Positions 29,981 through 39,961 are shown, counted from the first letter of the stretch. The stretch is 40,694 bases of DNA from Thermoplasmata archaeon (GCA_021800105.1 JAJYZI010000005.1:1-40694); one strand, 5' to 3'. The notes: a model not told the origin generated them from the letters alone. Numbers and translations are program-made.

Positions 29981-30856
29981 CTCTGGAAAAAGCCTTTCAA
30001 GGTACCAGTTGCTGTCAAATTCCATTATATCCTCTGCCCGCTGCCCGGTACCTATGAAGTAGACGGGCTTCTTCAGTTCATAACAGAGCGATATCAAGAG
30101 GCCACCCTTTGCATCTGTATCGAGTTTAGTGATAACCAGCCCGTCAAAGCCGACGTCATCCATGAAGGACTTCCCCTGAATAAGAGCATCCTGGCCAATC
30201 ATCGCATCCAGTATCAGAAGAGTCATGTCTGGCTTCGCCACCCTCTTGATCTTCTTCATCTCCTCGACGAGGTTCTTGTTGTTCTGCATTCTTCCTGCAG
30301 TGTCTATCAGGACATAATCCATCTTTCTTGCCACAGCATGCGTTATAGCATCATATGCAACCGAGGAAGGATCCGATCCTTTTTCATGCCTGATCAGTTC
30401 AACCCCTACCTCGTTCGACCAGTGAGCTATCTGCTCAATAGCGCCTGCCCGGAAAGTATCCGAGGCGGAAAGCACGACTCTTGATCCCCTGCTTCTCAAA
30501 TAAGCTGCCAGTTTTGCTATAGTTGTTGTTTTGCCTCCCCCGTTTACTCCGAGGAACATAATAACATAAGGTTTCTTTGGGGGCTTAAGGATGTCCACAG
30601 GTGACTCTACTGAATCCAGTACGGACTTGACGCTTCTCCTTATAATTGAAAGCATCTGTGACTGGGTTATTTTCCCGCCAGATTTTTCGACAAATTTTTC
30701 CGATATGTCTGAGATCCTCTCTGCCACACCTATCGAGACGTCGGATTCGACCAGTGCCTCAAATACCCTTTCGCCGAGTTCACTCTTCTTGAAAACTTCT
30801 TCCCGATTCCTGGAGGAAAAAATACTTCCAAGCCTCTTTCTGAAACCTTCAAACAT
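29969..30856 (-). CDS. ftsY: Signal recognition particle receptor FtsY
   Basis: SRP GTPase motifs: GVNGGGKTTTIAKLAAYL, DTFRAGAIEQI, DTAGRMQNNKNLVEEM, TKLDTDAKGG, FIGTGQRAEDI. Confidence 0.96.
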   Translation of the reverse strand: MFEGFRKRLGSIFSSRNREEVFKKSELGERVFEALVESDVSIGVAERISDISEKFVEKSGGKITQSQMLSIIRRSVKSVLDSVESPVDILKPPKKPYVIMFLGVNGGGKTTTIAKLAAYLRSRGSRVVLSASDTFRAGAIEQIAHWSNEVGVELIRHEKGSDPSSVAYDAITHAVARKMDYVLIDTAGRMQNNKNLVEEMKKIKRVAKPDMTLLILDAMIGQDALIQGKSFMDDVGFDGLVITKLDTDAKGGLLISLCYELKKPVYFIGTGQRAEDIMEFDSNWYLERLFPESFN

Positions 30857-30868
30857 TGACTGCTTCTC

Positions 30869-31270
30869 TCAAGAAGTTGCACGCTGTGCAATCGCCATGA
30901 GGCTGTCATATCTGATCCTCAGATCTGACTGCCGCTGCAAAAGCTCTTCAAGCGTCTTTCTTAGACTCTCCATGCTTTCCTCAATCCTCTTCTTGGCTTC
31001 TCCGGTGGTAGCTTCCACAAAAACATCTGAACCAACTGGGACTATGATATTGTCTGAATTCCCAATCTTTCCCTCCACATACATTCCAGAGCCGATGGAA
31101 ATTCTGACAGTCTTGTCAGCAAGCTCTGGCTTCTCGTTCACAACAGCAAGGGTCACGGCGAGGTCCTGGTAAGCCTTGTCCACTGTGGAGATCTGTCTCT
31201 CCGTGGAATCCAAGAGGGACCTTGTCACGTTTATCTCATCAACTAAATTTGCCTGTGCTTCTGAATCCAT
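30869..31270 (-). CDS. pfdA: Prefoldin alpha subunit
   Basis: Coiled-coil ends flanking VRISIGSGMYVEGKIGNSDNIIVPVGSDVFVEATTGEAKKRIE; ATG at 31270 (MDSEAQANLV) preferred over ORF start 31333. Confidence 0.9.
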   Translation of the reverse strand: MDSEAQANLVDEINVTRSLLDSTERQISTVDKAYQDLAVTLAVVNEKPELADKTVRISIGSGMYVEGKIGNSDNIIVPVGSDVFVEATTGEAKKRIEESMESLRKTLEELLQRQSDLRIRYDSLMAIAQRATS

Positions 31271-31271
31271 A

Positions 31272-32519
31272 TTACTTACCTGCGAATAGTTTACGACTCT
31301 CACTGAGAGCTTCGAGAACAGGCATGTGCTCACCCGATAAATAGCTTATCAACGCACCTCCGCCCGTGGAAGCATGGGTTATTTTCCGCATCAGTCCCAT
31401 GCGCTCCAGTGCACTTAAAGTATGACCTCCACCTGCTATAGTCAGCGCACCAGATTCCGCAACTTCGCTGAAGATCTCTCTCGTCCCGGCAGAGTACTGA
31501 TCTATTTCATACATGCCCATGGGGCCGTTCATGAAAATCCCATCTGCATTCTTGATATATCCGGAGAACTTTACTATTGTGTCAATTCCTATATCAGCGA
31601 TGAGCTCTGTCTCCGGAATCCTGTTTCCAATCTCAGCCCTGCGCCCCGAAGGGTTCAGTATTACATCATCGGGAAGTATTATCCTTCCTGGAAATTTTTT
31701 GTAAAGTTCAGCGCACACCTTGATCAGATCGTTGTAATTCTTGTTGTTCTTCTTGATGAAAGCAAGGGATCTTTCTCCAATGTTCTTTCCGTTTGCGTGG
31801 AGAAATGCATTTCCCACAACTCCGGCAGCAAGTACGTACTGAACTACCCCTTTCTCCAGAAAACTCCCGGCAACAGTAATTGAGTCGCTTATCTTGGCAC
31901 CTGCCAGGATCGCGATCTTGTTTCCGGCAGAAGGTGACTTGAATTTTTCAAGGGCACTAATTTCCCTCTCTATTAGCCTGCCAGCAATGTTTGGTTTCAC
32001 CGACCTGAATCCTGTCAGTGTAATCTGGGGCCTGTGTATTGCGGGAAATGCATCTATGACATAATAGTCCATGAGGGGGGCAAGCATTCTTACTATATTG
32101 GATGAAACCATTGTTTCAAGATCCGCACCGTCAAGCGAGACTTCCTCCGAATAAAAGCGGCTATTTTCAAGCATTATTATGTCGCCCGGCTTCATTTTCT
32201 GAATTGCAGCGGTAACTGCCGATCCGAAGAGCTGATCGACAAACCTGATCTCCCTTTTGGCCATCATGCTCAAGTGCGCCGCATGTGCTCTTAGGCTGAC
32301 AAAATCGTCCTTTCCAGGCCTGCTTTGGTGCGCTATTATGATGACCTTGGATCCTCGCAGTTCATTGATTGTGTCAACATGTGCACTGAACCTTGAATAA
32401 TCAAGAATGTCCCCGGTTGATGGATCAATTGGTGCATTGATATCAAGGCGGAGGAAAACAGTCTTTCCGTCGAAGTTAAAATCATCCAGTGTAAAAAAAT
32501 CATTTCTGGCGGTAGCCAC
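31272..32519 (-). CDS. pgk: Phosphoglycerate kinase
   Basis: VFLRLDINAPID, IIAHQSRPGKDDF, AILAGAKISDSI, NGPMGMYE, AGGGHTLSAL, STGGGALISYLSG. Confidence 0.96.
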   Translation of the reverse strand: MATARNDFFTLDDFNFDGKTVFLRLDINAPIDPSTGDILDYSRFSAHVDTINELRGSKVIIIAHQSRPGKDDFVSLRAHAAHLSMMAKREIRFVDQLFGSAVTAAIQKMKPGDIIMLENSRFYSEEVSLDGADLETMVSSNIVRMLAPLMDYYVIDAFPAIHRPQITLTGFRSVKPNIAGRLIEREISALEKFKSPSAGNKIAILAGAKISDSITVAGSFLEKGVVQYVLAAGVVGNAFLHANGKNIGERSLAFIKKNNKNYNDLIKVCAELYKKFPGRIILPDDVILNPSGRRAEIGNRIPETELIADIGIDTIVKFSGYIKNADGIFMNGPMGMYEIDQYSAGTREIFSEVAESGALTIAGGGHTLSALERMGLMRKITHASTGGGALISYLSGEHMPVLEALSESRKLFAGK

Positions 32520-32774
32520 ATTGGATCATGCCGTCGGAGTATTTGTTGTTTTTCGGTCAGTTTCACAATCCTCGATAGTGAAAAAGCAAATAGATTCCGG
32601 ATCTTCAACAATATGTTGGCGGGGTTCGCGAATCATTCAGGATAAACATGAAAATCCTCGCACGTTACCGAATGAGATAACGGCTAATATTAAGGCGTTC
32701 AACCCAAACAAAGACACAGTGTGTTTAAGGGATGAGCCAGTCTATTAAATATTTCCTGGCAATAACTACGTATA

Positions 32775-33521
32775 ATGAAGGGTATTATAACAGCAGCAGG
32801 TCTCGGGACTAGGTCCGGACTCAACGGTCGCCTCAGAAAGGAACTTCTCCCGATCTACCTTAAGCTAGACGGTAATATAGTACTCAGACCCATACTGGAC
32901 GCAGTCTATTCAAGAATGGTTGATCATGGAGTGAATGATATCGCAATAATCCTGAATCCTGCAGATGAGATCACACATGCATATATCCGGGCCAACCTTC
33001 CTGAAGCGACTATCCTGCACCAGGAAAAGCAAAAAGGATTTGGCGATGCTGTGCTCCAGGCAAAGGAGTTCATTGGCGAGAGTGATTTCCTGCTTAATGC
33101 AGGAGATGGCATCATACTGAACGATACTGCATATTCAACCGGACTTGAGATACACATGAAAACAGGTTCTTCCGTTCTGTTTGTGATGAGGGTGGAAGAC
33201 CCAAAACGGTACGGAGTCGCCGAAGTTATGAAGCATAACGGGTATATGGTTGTCGAGAGCGTTGAGGAAAAACCTCTAAAGCCAAAATCGAATCTTGCGC
33301 TATGCGCGACCTACATCTTTAACAGTGAAATACTTGGGAGAATTGATTATTCAGTTCAAGCAAATATTGAACTCACTCCCGCCATCGATGCTGTCATAAC
33401 ATCAGGAAGGAAGGTCGTTGCCATAGAAGTGCAAAGAGATGAATGGATCAGCGTAGGTCATGCAGTAGACTATTCCGCCTCTCTCATCAGGACACTGGAC
33501 ATGGCAAAAAGGTCAAGATAA
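32775..33521 (+). CDS. Nucleotidyltransferase, glucose-1-phosphate uridylyltransferase-like
   Basis: AAGLGTRSGLNGRLRKELLPI, GFGDAVLQAKEFIGESDFLLNAGDGI, YGVAEV, VEEKPLKPKSNLA. Confidence 0.9.
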   Translation: MKGIITAAGLGTRSGLNGRLRKELLPIYLKLDGNIVLRPILDAVYSRMVDHGVNDIAIILNPADEITHAYIRANLPEATILHQEKQKGFGDAVLQAKEFIGESDFLLNAGDGIILNDTAYSTGLEIHMKTGSSVLFVMRVEDPKRYGVAEVMKHNGYMVVESVEEKPLKPKSNLALCATYIFNSEILGRIDYSVQANIELTPAIDAVITSGRKVVAIEVQRDEWISVGHAVDYSASLIRTLDMAKRSR

Positions 33522-34685
33522 CCCTCTGCTTTCTTTCCACTCAGTCCGGGGCATTATTACGTCCCTCAGGGATTGAATGGTCTTCTTATGGCGTTCGAGA
33601 TCCTTGATCATTTCGGAAATTCCTTCCTGGAGACTTCTCCGGGGTCTGTAACCAAGTTCACGCAGCTTTTTCATATCTGGATTGTAGTAATGAGCCTCTT
33701 TCTCTATTCTAGGATTCGGAACATTCTGTATCACGGCTGGATTCTTGTGATTCTGGTCGTAGATGCGCTTTACCTCTGTGGCGAGTTCCATGACCGAATA
33801 GTAATCATCAAACTGATTAAACACTCTATATTCGCCTGCTTCGGGAGGATTTTCCGCGGCTATCGTAAGGCACTGTATGCTGTCATCCAGTGATAGAAAT
33901 CCCCTGGTCTGCCCACCTTTTCCGTAAGGCGTTATAGGGAGCCCTGCTACCGCCTGCGCGCAAAACCTGTTTAGGGCCGTTCCCCAGACCTCATCTATAT
34001 CAAAGCGAGTACTTGATCTATGCCTCGAAAGAGCCTCTGTTCTTGTGCCGTAAACAACGCCCTGCATAACATCTGTAACACGGATCCCCCATAGCTTGTT
34101 TGCGAACATGAGATTATTTGAATCATGGACCTTGGACCAGTGATACCAAGATCCTGCATTCCTGGGAAACGGGAGGTAATCCCTTCTGCCCTTGTATTCC
34201 ACATCGAAAAATCCTTCCGGGATATCTATGTTAGGCGTACCATACTCTCCCATCGTTCCCAGCTTGATCAGGTGGCAGTCAGGAAAATGGTCTTTAAGGG
34301 CATATACCAGATTGATGGTACCTATCATGTTTTTCTGAAGAGTTTCGGAAGCCTGCTTCAAACCTATCATAGAATACGGCGCAGATCTCTGTTCTGCAAG
34401 GTGAATCACGCAATCTGGTTGAAATGCCTTTACAGCCGTGTACATAAGATCAGGATTGCTCACGTCTCCTCGTATGAAACCTATTTCTTTGCCCGCTCGT
34501 TCTTTAATTTTCCTGATCCTGCTCTTCATTGTACCAATTCTGATTGCTGAAGTAGAATGTACCTCTCTTACCCTCTTCCGGGTATAAAAACTGTCCATCC
34601 CTGACACTTCATTCCCACGATCAAGCAGATGAAGTGCCAGTGGCCATCCTATATACCCATCTATACCGAGTATCAGAACGCGCAT
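33513..34685 (-). CDS. UDP-sulfoquinovose synthase-like NAD-dependent epimerase (SQD1/Agl3 family)
   Basis: ILGIDGYIGWPLALHLLDRGNEVSGMDSFYTRKRVREV, VIHLAEQRSAPYSMI, GTMGEYGTPNIDIPEG, WYHWSKVHDSNN, GVVYGTRTE, GQTRGFLSLDDSIQCL: strong SQD1/Agl3 pattern. Confidence 0.9.
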   Translation of the reverse strand: MRVLILGIDGYIGWPLALHLLDRGNEVSGMDSFYTRKRVREVHSTSAIRIGTMKSRIRKIKERAGKEIGFIRGDVSNPDLMYTAVKAFQPDCVIHLAEQRSAPYSMIGLKQASETLQKNMIGTINLVYALKDHFPDCHLIKLGTMGEYGTPNIDIPEGFFDVEYKGRRDYLPFPRNAGSWYHWSKVHDSNNLMFANKLWGIRVTDVMQGVVYGTRTEALSRHRSSTRFDIDEVWGTALNRFCAQAVAGLPITPYGKGGQTRGFLSLDDSIQCLTIAAENPPEAGEYRVFNQFDDYYSVMELATEVKRIYDQNHKNPAVIQNVPNPRIEKEAHYYNPDMKKLRELGYRPRRSLQEGISEMIKDLERHKKTIQSLRDVIMPRTEWKESRGLS

Positions 34686-34809
34686 TACACGATTATCACT
34701 CGTCTAATAATAATGCTTGCCATACGGCTCCATAAGCTAAAAAACCGGGTTTCCTGAGAAAAAACGTTAGGTTACAGTAACAATAAATATATCGCATCTA
34801 TGCAACACT

Positions 34810-35430
34810 GTGTCCCTGGGTTTTATTTATGCTTTCCTCGCGGTCTTCATGCCGCTTTTTGTCGTTATAGACCCATTTGGGGCTCTAGTTCTTTTTCTTG
34901 GAATTACTTCTGGAATGACACCAGAATCCAGAAAAACAGTAACCAAAGACGCATCTTTCTACGGCTTTGTCATACTGGTTTTTTTTGCACTGGTGGGAAA
35001 ATACATCCTGCTGTTCTTTGGCATAAGTACAGAAGCGCTTGAGCTTGCAGGAGGTCTTATACTGCTAATAATGGGCATACAGATGGTGAGGGAGGGGGAC
35101 CGACCGAAATCTCAGGGCGGAAATGTAGAGTTGGATGCAGGAATAGTGCCTCTTGCAACTCCGCTTCTTGCCGGACCAGGAGCAATCTCTCTTGTCATCA
35201 TACTTATGAACGGGCCATTCTATCCAGACCAGATACTGACTCTTGTCTCAGTCGGACTGCTTTTTATCATAGTATTTATTTTTTTCAATCTTTCAGACAG
35301 GATATTGAAGATAATGGGCCCAAAGAGCATGAAGGCTATTACGAGGATTTTCGGCCTACTTGTTGCTGGTTTTGCAATTCAATATATGTTGCTTGCCCTT
35401 CATGGACTTGGCCTGCTACCCGTCACCTGA
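34810..35430 (+). CDS. MarC family integral membrane protein
   Basis: VVIDPFGALVLFLGITSGM, GIVPLATPLLAGPGAISLVII: MarC hallmark motifs. Confidence 0.92.
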   Translation: MSLGFIYAFLAVFMPLFVVIDPFGALVLFLGITSGMTPESRKTVTKDASFYGFVILVFFALVGKYILLFFGISTEALELAGGLILLIMGIQMVREGDRPKSQGGNVELDAGIVPLATPLLAGPGAISLVIILMNGPFYPDQILTLVSVGLLFIIVFIFFNLSDRILKIMGPKSMKAITRIFGLLVAGFAIQYMLLALHGLGLLPVT

Positions 35431-35541
35431 GGTATGCGGGAAAGTTTTCATCTGTTTCATAACGCTTTGGAGGATAACGATGATGCTAGCTTTAGAAAGG
35501 ATAAATCTATAATTGAAGTAGAATATTACGGCTAAGCATAG

Positions 35542-36177
35542 ATGATCTGGAGAAAAAAGGAACAGCAGGATCCCGCACCGACTGGCCCCCGAAAGGTCTG
35601 CCCGCTTTGCCTGCGTGCCTATTATGACGATTCAATATATTGCAGAATGGACGGGCAGAAACTGCAACTCGAAGCCACAACGCAGCAGGACCAAAAGAAG
35701 CAAATAGAATGCCCTAACTGTGGCTTTACATTATCAACTCCAAGGCAAAGGTGCCCTATCTGCGGTCATATTTTCAGTAACTTCAGGAACACAAATGAGA
35801 CAATCTTCATCAACCTGATACCGGAAGCAGGACTGCCAATCAAGATTGATAAATTTCCTTATTCATTCGGCAGAAAGGACGTGATCAGAAACCACTATTC
35901 AGAATATGTAAACATCGAGCACATTATCTTCAGTCTTGAAAATGGCCATTTCTATATACGCGACAAGAAATCTTTGAATGGATCTTCTCTCAATGGACAT
36001 GCCATTGGGGGGAAGAGATTTGAGAACCTCAAGAAACTGCAGCTGGCAGACGGCGACGAGGTCGGCCTCGCGCTCGACTCGAAGGGAATCTCACTTATAA
36101 GATTCAAGGTTGAGATTCCACAGATGGTATTGTCAAAGGATACTGGATCAATGATCCCGAGGGAGGAGGCACGATGA
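35542..36177 (+). CDS. Zinc-ribbon plus FHA domain protein
   Basis: CxxC pairs (CPLC..YC, CPNC, CPIC) then FHA-like FSFGRKDVIRNHYSEYVNIEHIIFSLENGHFYIRDKKSLNGSSLNGHAIGG...LADGDEVGLA. Confidence 0.88.
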   Translation: MIWRKKEQQDPAPTGPRKVCPLCLRAYYDDSIYCRMDGQKLQLEATTQQDQKKQIECPNCGFTLSTPRQRCPICGHIFSNFRNTNETIFINLIPEAGLPIKIDKFPYSFGRKDVIRNHYSEYVNIEHIIFSLENGHFYIRDKKSLNGSSLNGHAIGGKRFENLKKLQLADGDEVGLALDSKGISLIRFKVEIPQMVLSKDTGSMIPREEAR

Positions 36178-38792
36178 GGAAGTTCCCATTTGAAGTCTAC
36201 CTCTTCAGCGCAATGTCCGGTATTGCCCTCTTCCTGATACTGGTAAATACGCTGCAGCAAGTTGTTTTGAAAACAGATTACTTTTCCCATTACTATCAGA
36301 TACTTCTATTCCTGGCGGACTTCATACTTGGAATTATTGTGGTTATTGTGGCTTTTGCCAATAAAGGCTACAAGACAACTACAACAGCTATCGATTACAA
36401 GCCGTTGAACAGGGCAATTTTTATTCTCTTTGCATTTGTGTCTTCGCTAATTGCCTTCTTGTTTATAGCTGCAAAGATTGGGCTTGTTTACGAAATACCA
36501 CTTTTTGCCGCCCTCGTGCCGACTTATGTTTTCGATCTTCCATCTAATCTAGGAGACAAGGACGCTAGGGACTCCTACCTGAAGAAGAATTTGTGGTTTG
36601 TCATAACCGCAATAGCAATTTTCATAATTGCCGTTATACTTGATCTTTTAAATCTTCTCTTTGCATGGAATGGGGTTTTAATCCTTGCCGCCTTTTCAAT
36701 ACTGCTTCCAACCAGGGAAACAAGAAAGGAGAATGAGATCAAAGTCCTGACTTTCCGCTCGCTTTCGCCCATTGCGGCCGCTTTCCTGATTTACAGTGCC
36801 AGTCTCTTCTACCTAGACACAAGAGCTTCCGGTTATGTATTCTTTTACGCGATTACCCTTATTGCTATCGGCATAATGGTTATGGTATTCAGGATACGCT
36901 ACAGATCGGTCCTTACAGGGATTATAAATGCATTTCTTGTAGGGCTTAGTTTTCTGGGTTTCTACATTATATACCGTAACTTCAGCCAGGACATTGTCTG
37001 GTTGACCCTGCTTCTTCTCTTCACATTCTGGGTCTTCGGATATAATTATAAAGTGTTCCGCGAGGGTTCCAGAAATATCTCAACGTCATTCGACCTTATG
37101 GGGAAAGGGAAATACATCGTCCCATCAATAGGTATCATAATTACTATTGGACTTGCATTTGGGAACATTGGTGCGCTCTCGAATGATTTCAATGTATTCT
37201 GGAATGCAATGATCGGGAGTGGAACAACGAGCATCTCTCAATCGCTTGCAAAGATCGATGCAACCCCCGTCTACCTAGGCTTATCCGCCTTAGGCATATT
37301 TTTCACTGTCACGCTGGGGTACAGGAAATTCAACCTTTTCCTTTTCGCCGTGATACTTATAATGTTCTTCTTAGCAGTTGTTTACCTGCTCTCGATAAAG
37401 ATTGCAAGCGTCTGGACCCCAAGTTCAACTGAGGTTAGTTCACTTTCAATAATAATTACTGCACTTATTTTCTATGAGCCTGTCTACCGGTTCGCTCGTT
37501 CATACACGTCCAGGATACCATCTGGATTATCCATTGGAAAGAGGACTGGTGCAGCCAGATTCATTCATGGAAGGTATGATGTCTCAATGATCCCTTCAAA
37601 GAAGAACAACCCTGATTTTCTAGGCGCTGGTGGTTTCGCTTATGTATTCAGGGGCAAGGATGTCCTCAAGAATATACCTGTGGTGCTGAAGGTCCCAAGG
37701 ATCTTCGACGAGGAATCAAAGAGTGAACTTGAGAAGCGGGAAAGCATAAAGGAATCCATAAAACAGATAGAAGCTGAAAGTCGGGTGCTTTCCGAAATAT
37801 CTTTTCCCGGAGTGGTTTCATATATCGAGTATTTCAGGGAAGGAGGGCAGCATTTTCTCGTCGAGGAATATGCAGACGGCAGGAATCTTAATTCCTATCT
37901 TGCAACAAAGGGAAAGGAAGGCACAAAATTCAGCGAAGAGGAACTGATCAGGATATCTCTTAACCTGCTCTTCTCTGTTAACTATCTCCACCTCCATGAG
38001 ATTTTCCACAGGGACCTGAATCCCGGTAATATTGTTCTCACAAAGAAAATACCAAAGATAATTGATTTCGGCACATCAAAGCACCTTGCAAGCAAGGTCT
38101 CTGCATCATTCTTCACGCACAGTGACAGGATAGGTGTACCATGCTATCACCCACCGGAATTGGACTCTGAGGACAAGATAAAGGCTTCCTCAACGTATGA
38201 TACGTATTCTATCGGAGCACTGATGTGCTCCATGATCACTGGCAAATTTCTTGACAACGATGAAATGAGGGAAAAATACGGGGTGGAGTTTATAACCAGA
38301 AAATATCTGGATGCAGAGGTAAAACCTTTCTGCAACCCAAAGATTTTTGACATAATAGTTAAAGCGACTAGCCTCAAACCCAGCGAGCGCTACCAGTCAG
38401 CTTTCCACTTTATTGCAGATTTCCTATCGTTATCAGGGGAATATATCGTAACGGATATGGGGTATATTTGCAAGCTCGACCAGGATCATAAATTCCAGGT
38501 TTACAGCCATAAGGACATCCCAGCTTCAATATTTGGCGACTATATGATACATGATTATGTGATAAACATAACGGAACGCGGAAAGGATGAAAGATCCAGG
38601 ATCGGTACAATTGAATATGATTCCCGTACGGAGGGATATGTTGTCTACCCTTATGGAAAAAGGGTTGTTTACCAGAAAAAAGCAGGATCACTCTCACAGA
38701 AAGTCATAAGGAGCCTGCTAAACGAGGGCGACATCATATCTCTGAGGCCTGATCTCAGGGAAGGCACATTCTCATATTACAGGGTGAACTGA
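36174..38792 (+). CDS. Polytopic membrane Ser/Thr protein kinase with divergent FHA-like C-terminus
   Basis: About 440 N-terminal residues with roughly 12 TM segments; kinase domain LGAGGFAYVFRG, VVLKVP, HRDLNPGNIV, DFGTSKH, GVPCYHPPE, YDTYSIGALMCSMITGK; C-terminal beta-rich segment. Confidence 0.93.
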   Translation: MRKFPFEVYLFSAMSGIALFLILVNTLQQVVLKTDYFSHYYQILLFLADFILGIIVVIVAFANKGYKTTTTAIDYKPLNRAIFILFAFVSSLIAFLFIAAKIGLVYEIPLFAALVPTYVFDLPSNLGDKDARDSYLKKNLWFVITAIAIFIIAVILDLLNLLFAWNGVLILAAFSILLPTRETRKENEIKVLTFRSLSPIAAAFLIYSASLFYLDTRASGYVFFYAITLIAIGIMVMVFRIRYRSVLTGIINAFLVGLSFLGFYIIYRNFSQDIVWLTLLLLFTFWVFGYNYKVFREGSRNISTSFDLMGKGKYIVPSIGIIITIGLAFGNIGALSNDFNVFWNAMIGSGTTSISQSLAKIDATPVYLGLSALGIFFTVTLGYRKFNLFLFAVILIMFFLAVVYLLSIKIASVWTPSSTEVSSLSIIITALIFYEPVYRFARSYTSRIPSGLSIGKRTGAARFIHGRYDVSMIPSKKNNPDFLGAGGFAYVFRGKDVLKNIPVVLKVPRIFDEESKSELEKRESIKESIKQIEAESRVLSEISFPGVVSYIEYFREGGQHFLVEEYADGRNLNSYLATKGKEGTKFSEEELIRISLNLLFSVNYLHLHEIFHRDLNPGNIVLTKKIPKIIDFGTSKHLASKVSASFFTHSDRIGVPCYHPPELDSEDKIKASSTYDTYSIGALMCSMITGKFLDNDEMREKYGVEFITRKYLDAEVKPFCNPKIFDIIVKATSLKPSERYQSAFHFIADFLSLSGEYIVTDMGYICKLDQDHKFQVYSHKDIPASIFGDYMIHDYVINITERGKDERSRIGTIEYDSRTEGYVVYPYGKRVVYQKKAGSLSQKVIRSLLNEGDIISLRPDLREGTFSYYRVN

Positions 38793-38793
38793 A

Positions 38794-39609
38794 ATGCAGA
38801 TAGATAATGCAATGATGACCATAAGAGGGAAGACGCGTGAGAGAGATGAGGATGCGATATGCCTGATATTCTCCTCGCTTGAGAGTGAAACCGAAAAGCA
38901 TGGTGAATTTTTCTGTGCTCTTGCAGACGGCATGGGTGGCATGGATCGAGGGGAACTTGCAAGCAAGCTTTCGGTAAACGAGGCAAGGCACATAGGCACC
39001 TCAATGCTCAGCAGGGACATGTCTCCACTGGAGATTGTAAACTCCATCAAGAGGATATTCCAGAACGCTAATGACGCACTCATCACGTATGCAAGCAGAA
39101 ACGGAAATGCCAGGATGGGTACTACGCTGGTAGTAGCTTATTCAAACGGATCCGAAATCTACGTCGGAAACGTTGGCGATAGCCGCCTGTACATTTTCAA
39201 TTCAGGCAAACGAAGTTTCAGGACAGCGGATCATTCTTATGTCCAGCTCCTTAACGACCAGGGTATCATAACAGAAGAGGAAGCCAAGATACATCCGAGA
39301 AAAAACGAAATGACAAGGGCAATCGGCCTTGAAGAGGATCCGACGCCTGACATTTACAGGCTCCGTCTTTTCCGCGGTGACTCCATCCTGCTGTGCTGCG
39401 ACGGTTTATGGGAAGCATACGACGACAGGATCATGGCTAACACGCTGATGTCTACAATGTCCTGTCACGATTCTCTGGAAAGTATGATACTCAGGGCAAA
39501 CGAAGTCGATGGTTCCGATAACATATCTGGCATTCTTGTCAGGCCTGTTGTCGATACGACGGAAGAGGCCGCCTTGAAAAGGCCTACCAAGTCAATCACC
39601 CAGGATTGA
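38794..39609 (+). CDS. PP2C-family Ser/Thr protein phosphatase
   Basis: RERDEDA, ALADGMGGMDRGELAS, GNARMGTTLVVAY, VGNVGDSRLYIF, DHSYVQLLNDQG, LLCCDGLWEAYDD, GSDNISGILV. Confidence 0.95.
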   Translation: MQIDNAMMTIRGKTRERDEDAICLIFSSLESETEKHGEFFCALADGMGGMDRGELASKLSVNEARHIGTSMLSRDMSPLEIVNSIKRIFQNANDALITYASRNGNARMGTTLVVAYSNGSEIYVGNVGDSRLYIFNSGKRSFRTADHSYVQLLNDQGIITEEEAKIHPRKNEMTRAIGLEEDPTPDIYRLRLFRGDSILLCCDGLWEAYDDRIMANTLMSTMSCHDSLESMILRANEVDGSDNISGILVRPVVDTTEEAALKRPTKSITQD

Positions 39610-39718
39610 ATCCTGCAGTCATTAGAAGATGGGACTTTCTATAGCTAAGAACATAAGCAAATGACTGTATTCAAGTTGAATTTCTTCCTCCTGAAATGGT
39701 TCGATCCTAAACTCTTCA

Positions 39719-39961
39719 TTATTTTAGGCACATAACTTCGAACCTGTTCCTGGGTTTACGCACTGTTGTTGTATTATCCTTTATGATCTCCTTTCCCATG
39801 TATTCAGATCGCTGCTTAACATTGCCCGTTTCCTTGTCTCTGTAACTCGTAACACTGTAAATATAGACATTGTTCCCCCTTACAAGTCTCCTGATGTATG
39901 TCACTGTAGTAGTAATCCCACTACATAGTATAAGTAACTTTCTGTGATCAGATCCAGTCAA
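39719..39961 (-). pseudogene. Transposase N-terminal fragment (IS4/IS1634-like)
   Basis: RGNNVYIYSVTSYRDKETGNVKQRSEYMGKEI resembles the N-terminal segment of IS4/IS1634-type transposases; the frame stops after FEVMCLK with no catalytic domain. Confidence 0.5.

Noticed and set aside
32520-32774. tRNA-like ggcggggttcgcgaatc in the pgk/nucleotidyltransferase gap
   Set aside because: No T-arm pairing, anticodon arm or acceptor stem could be assembled around it.
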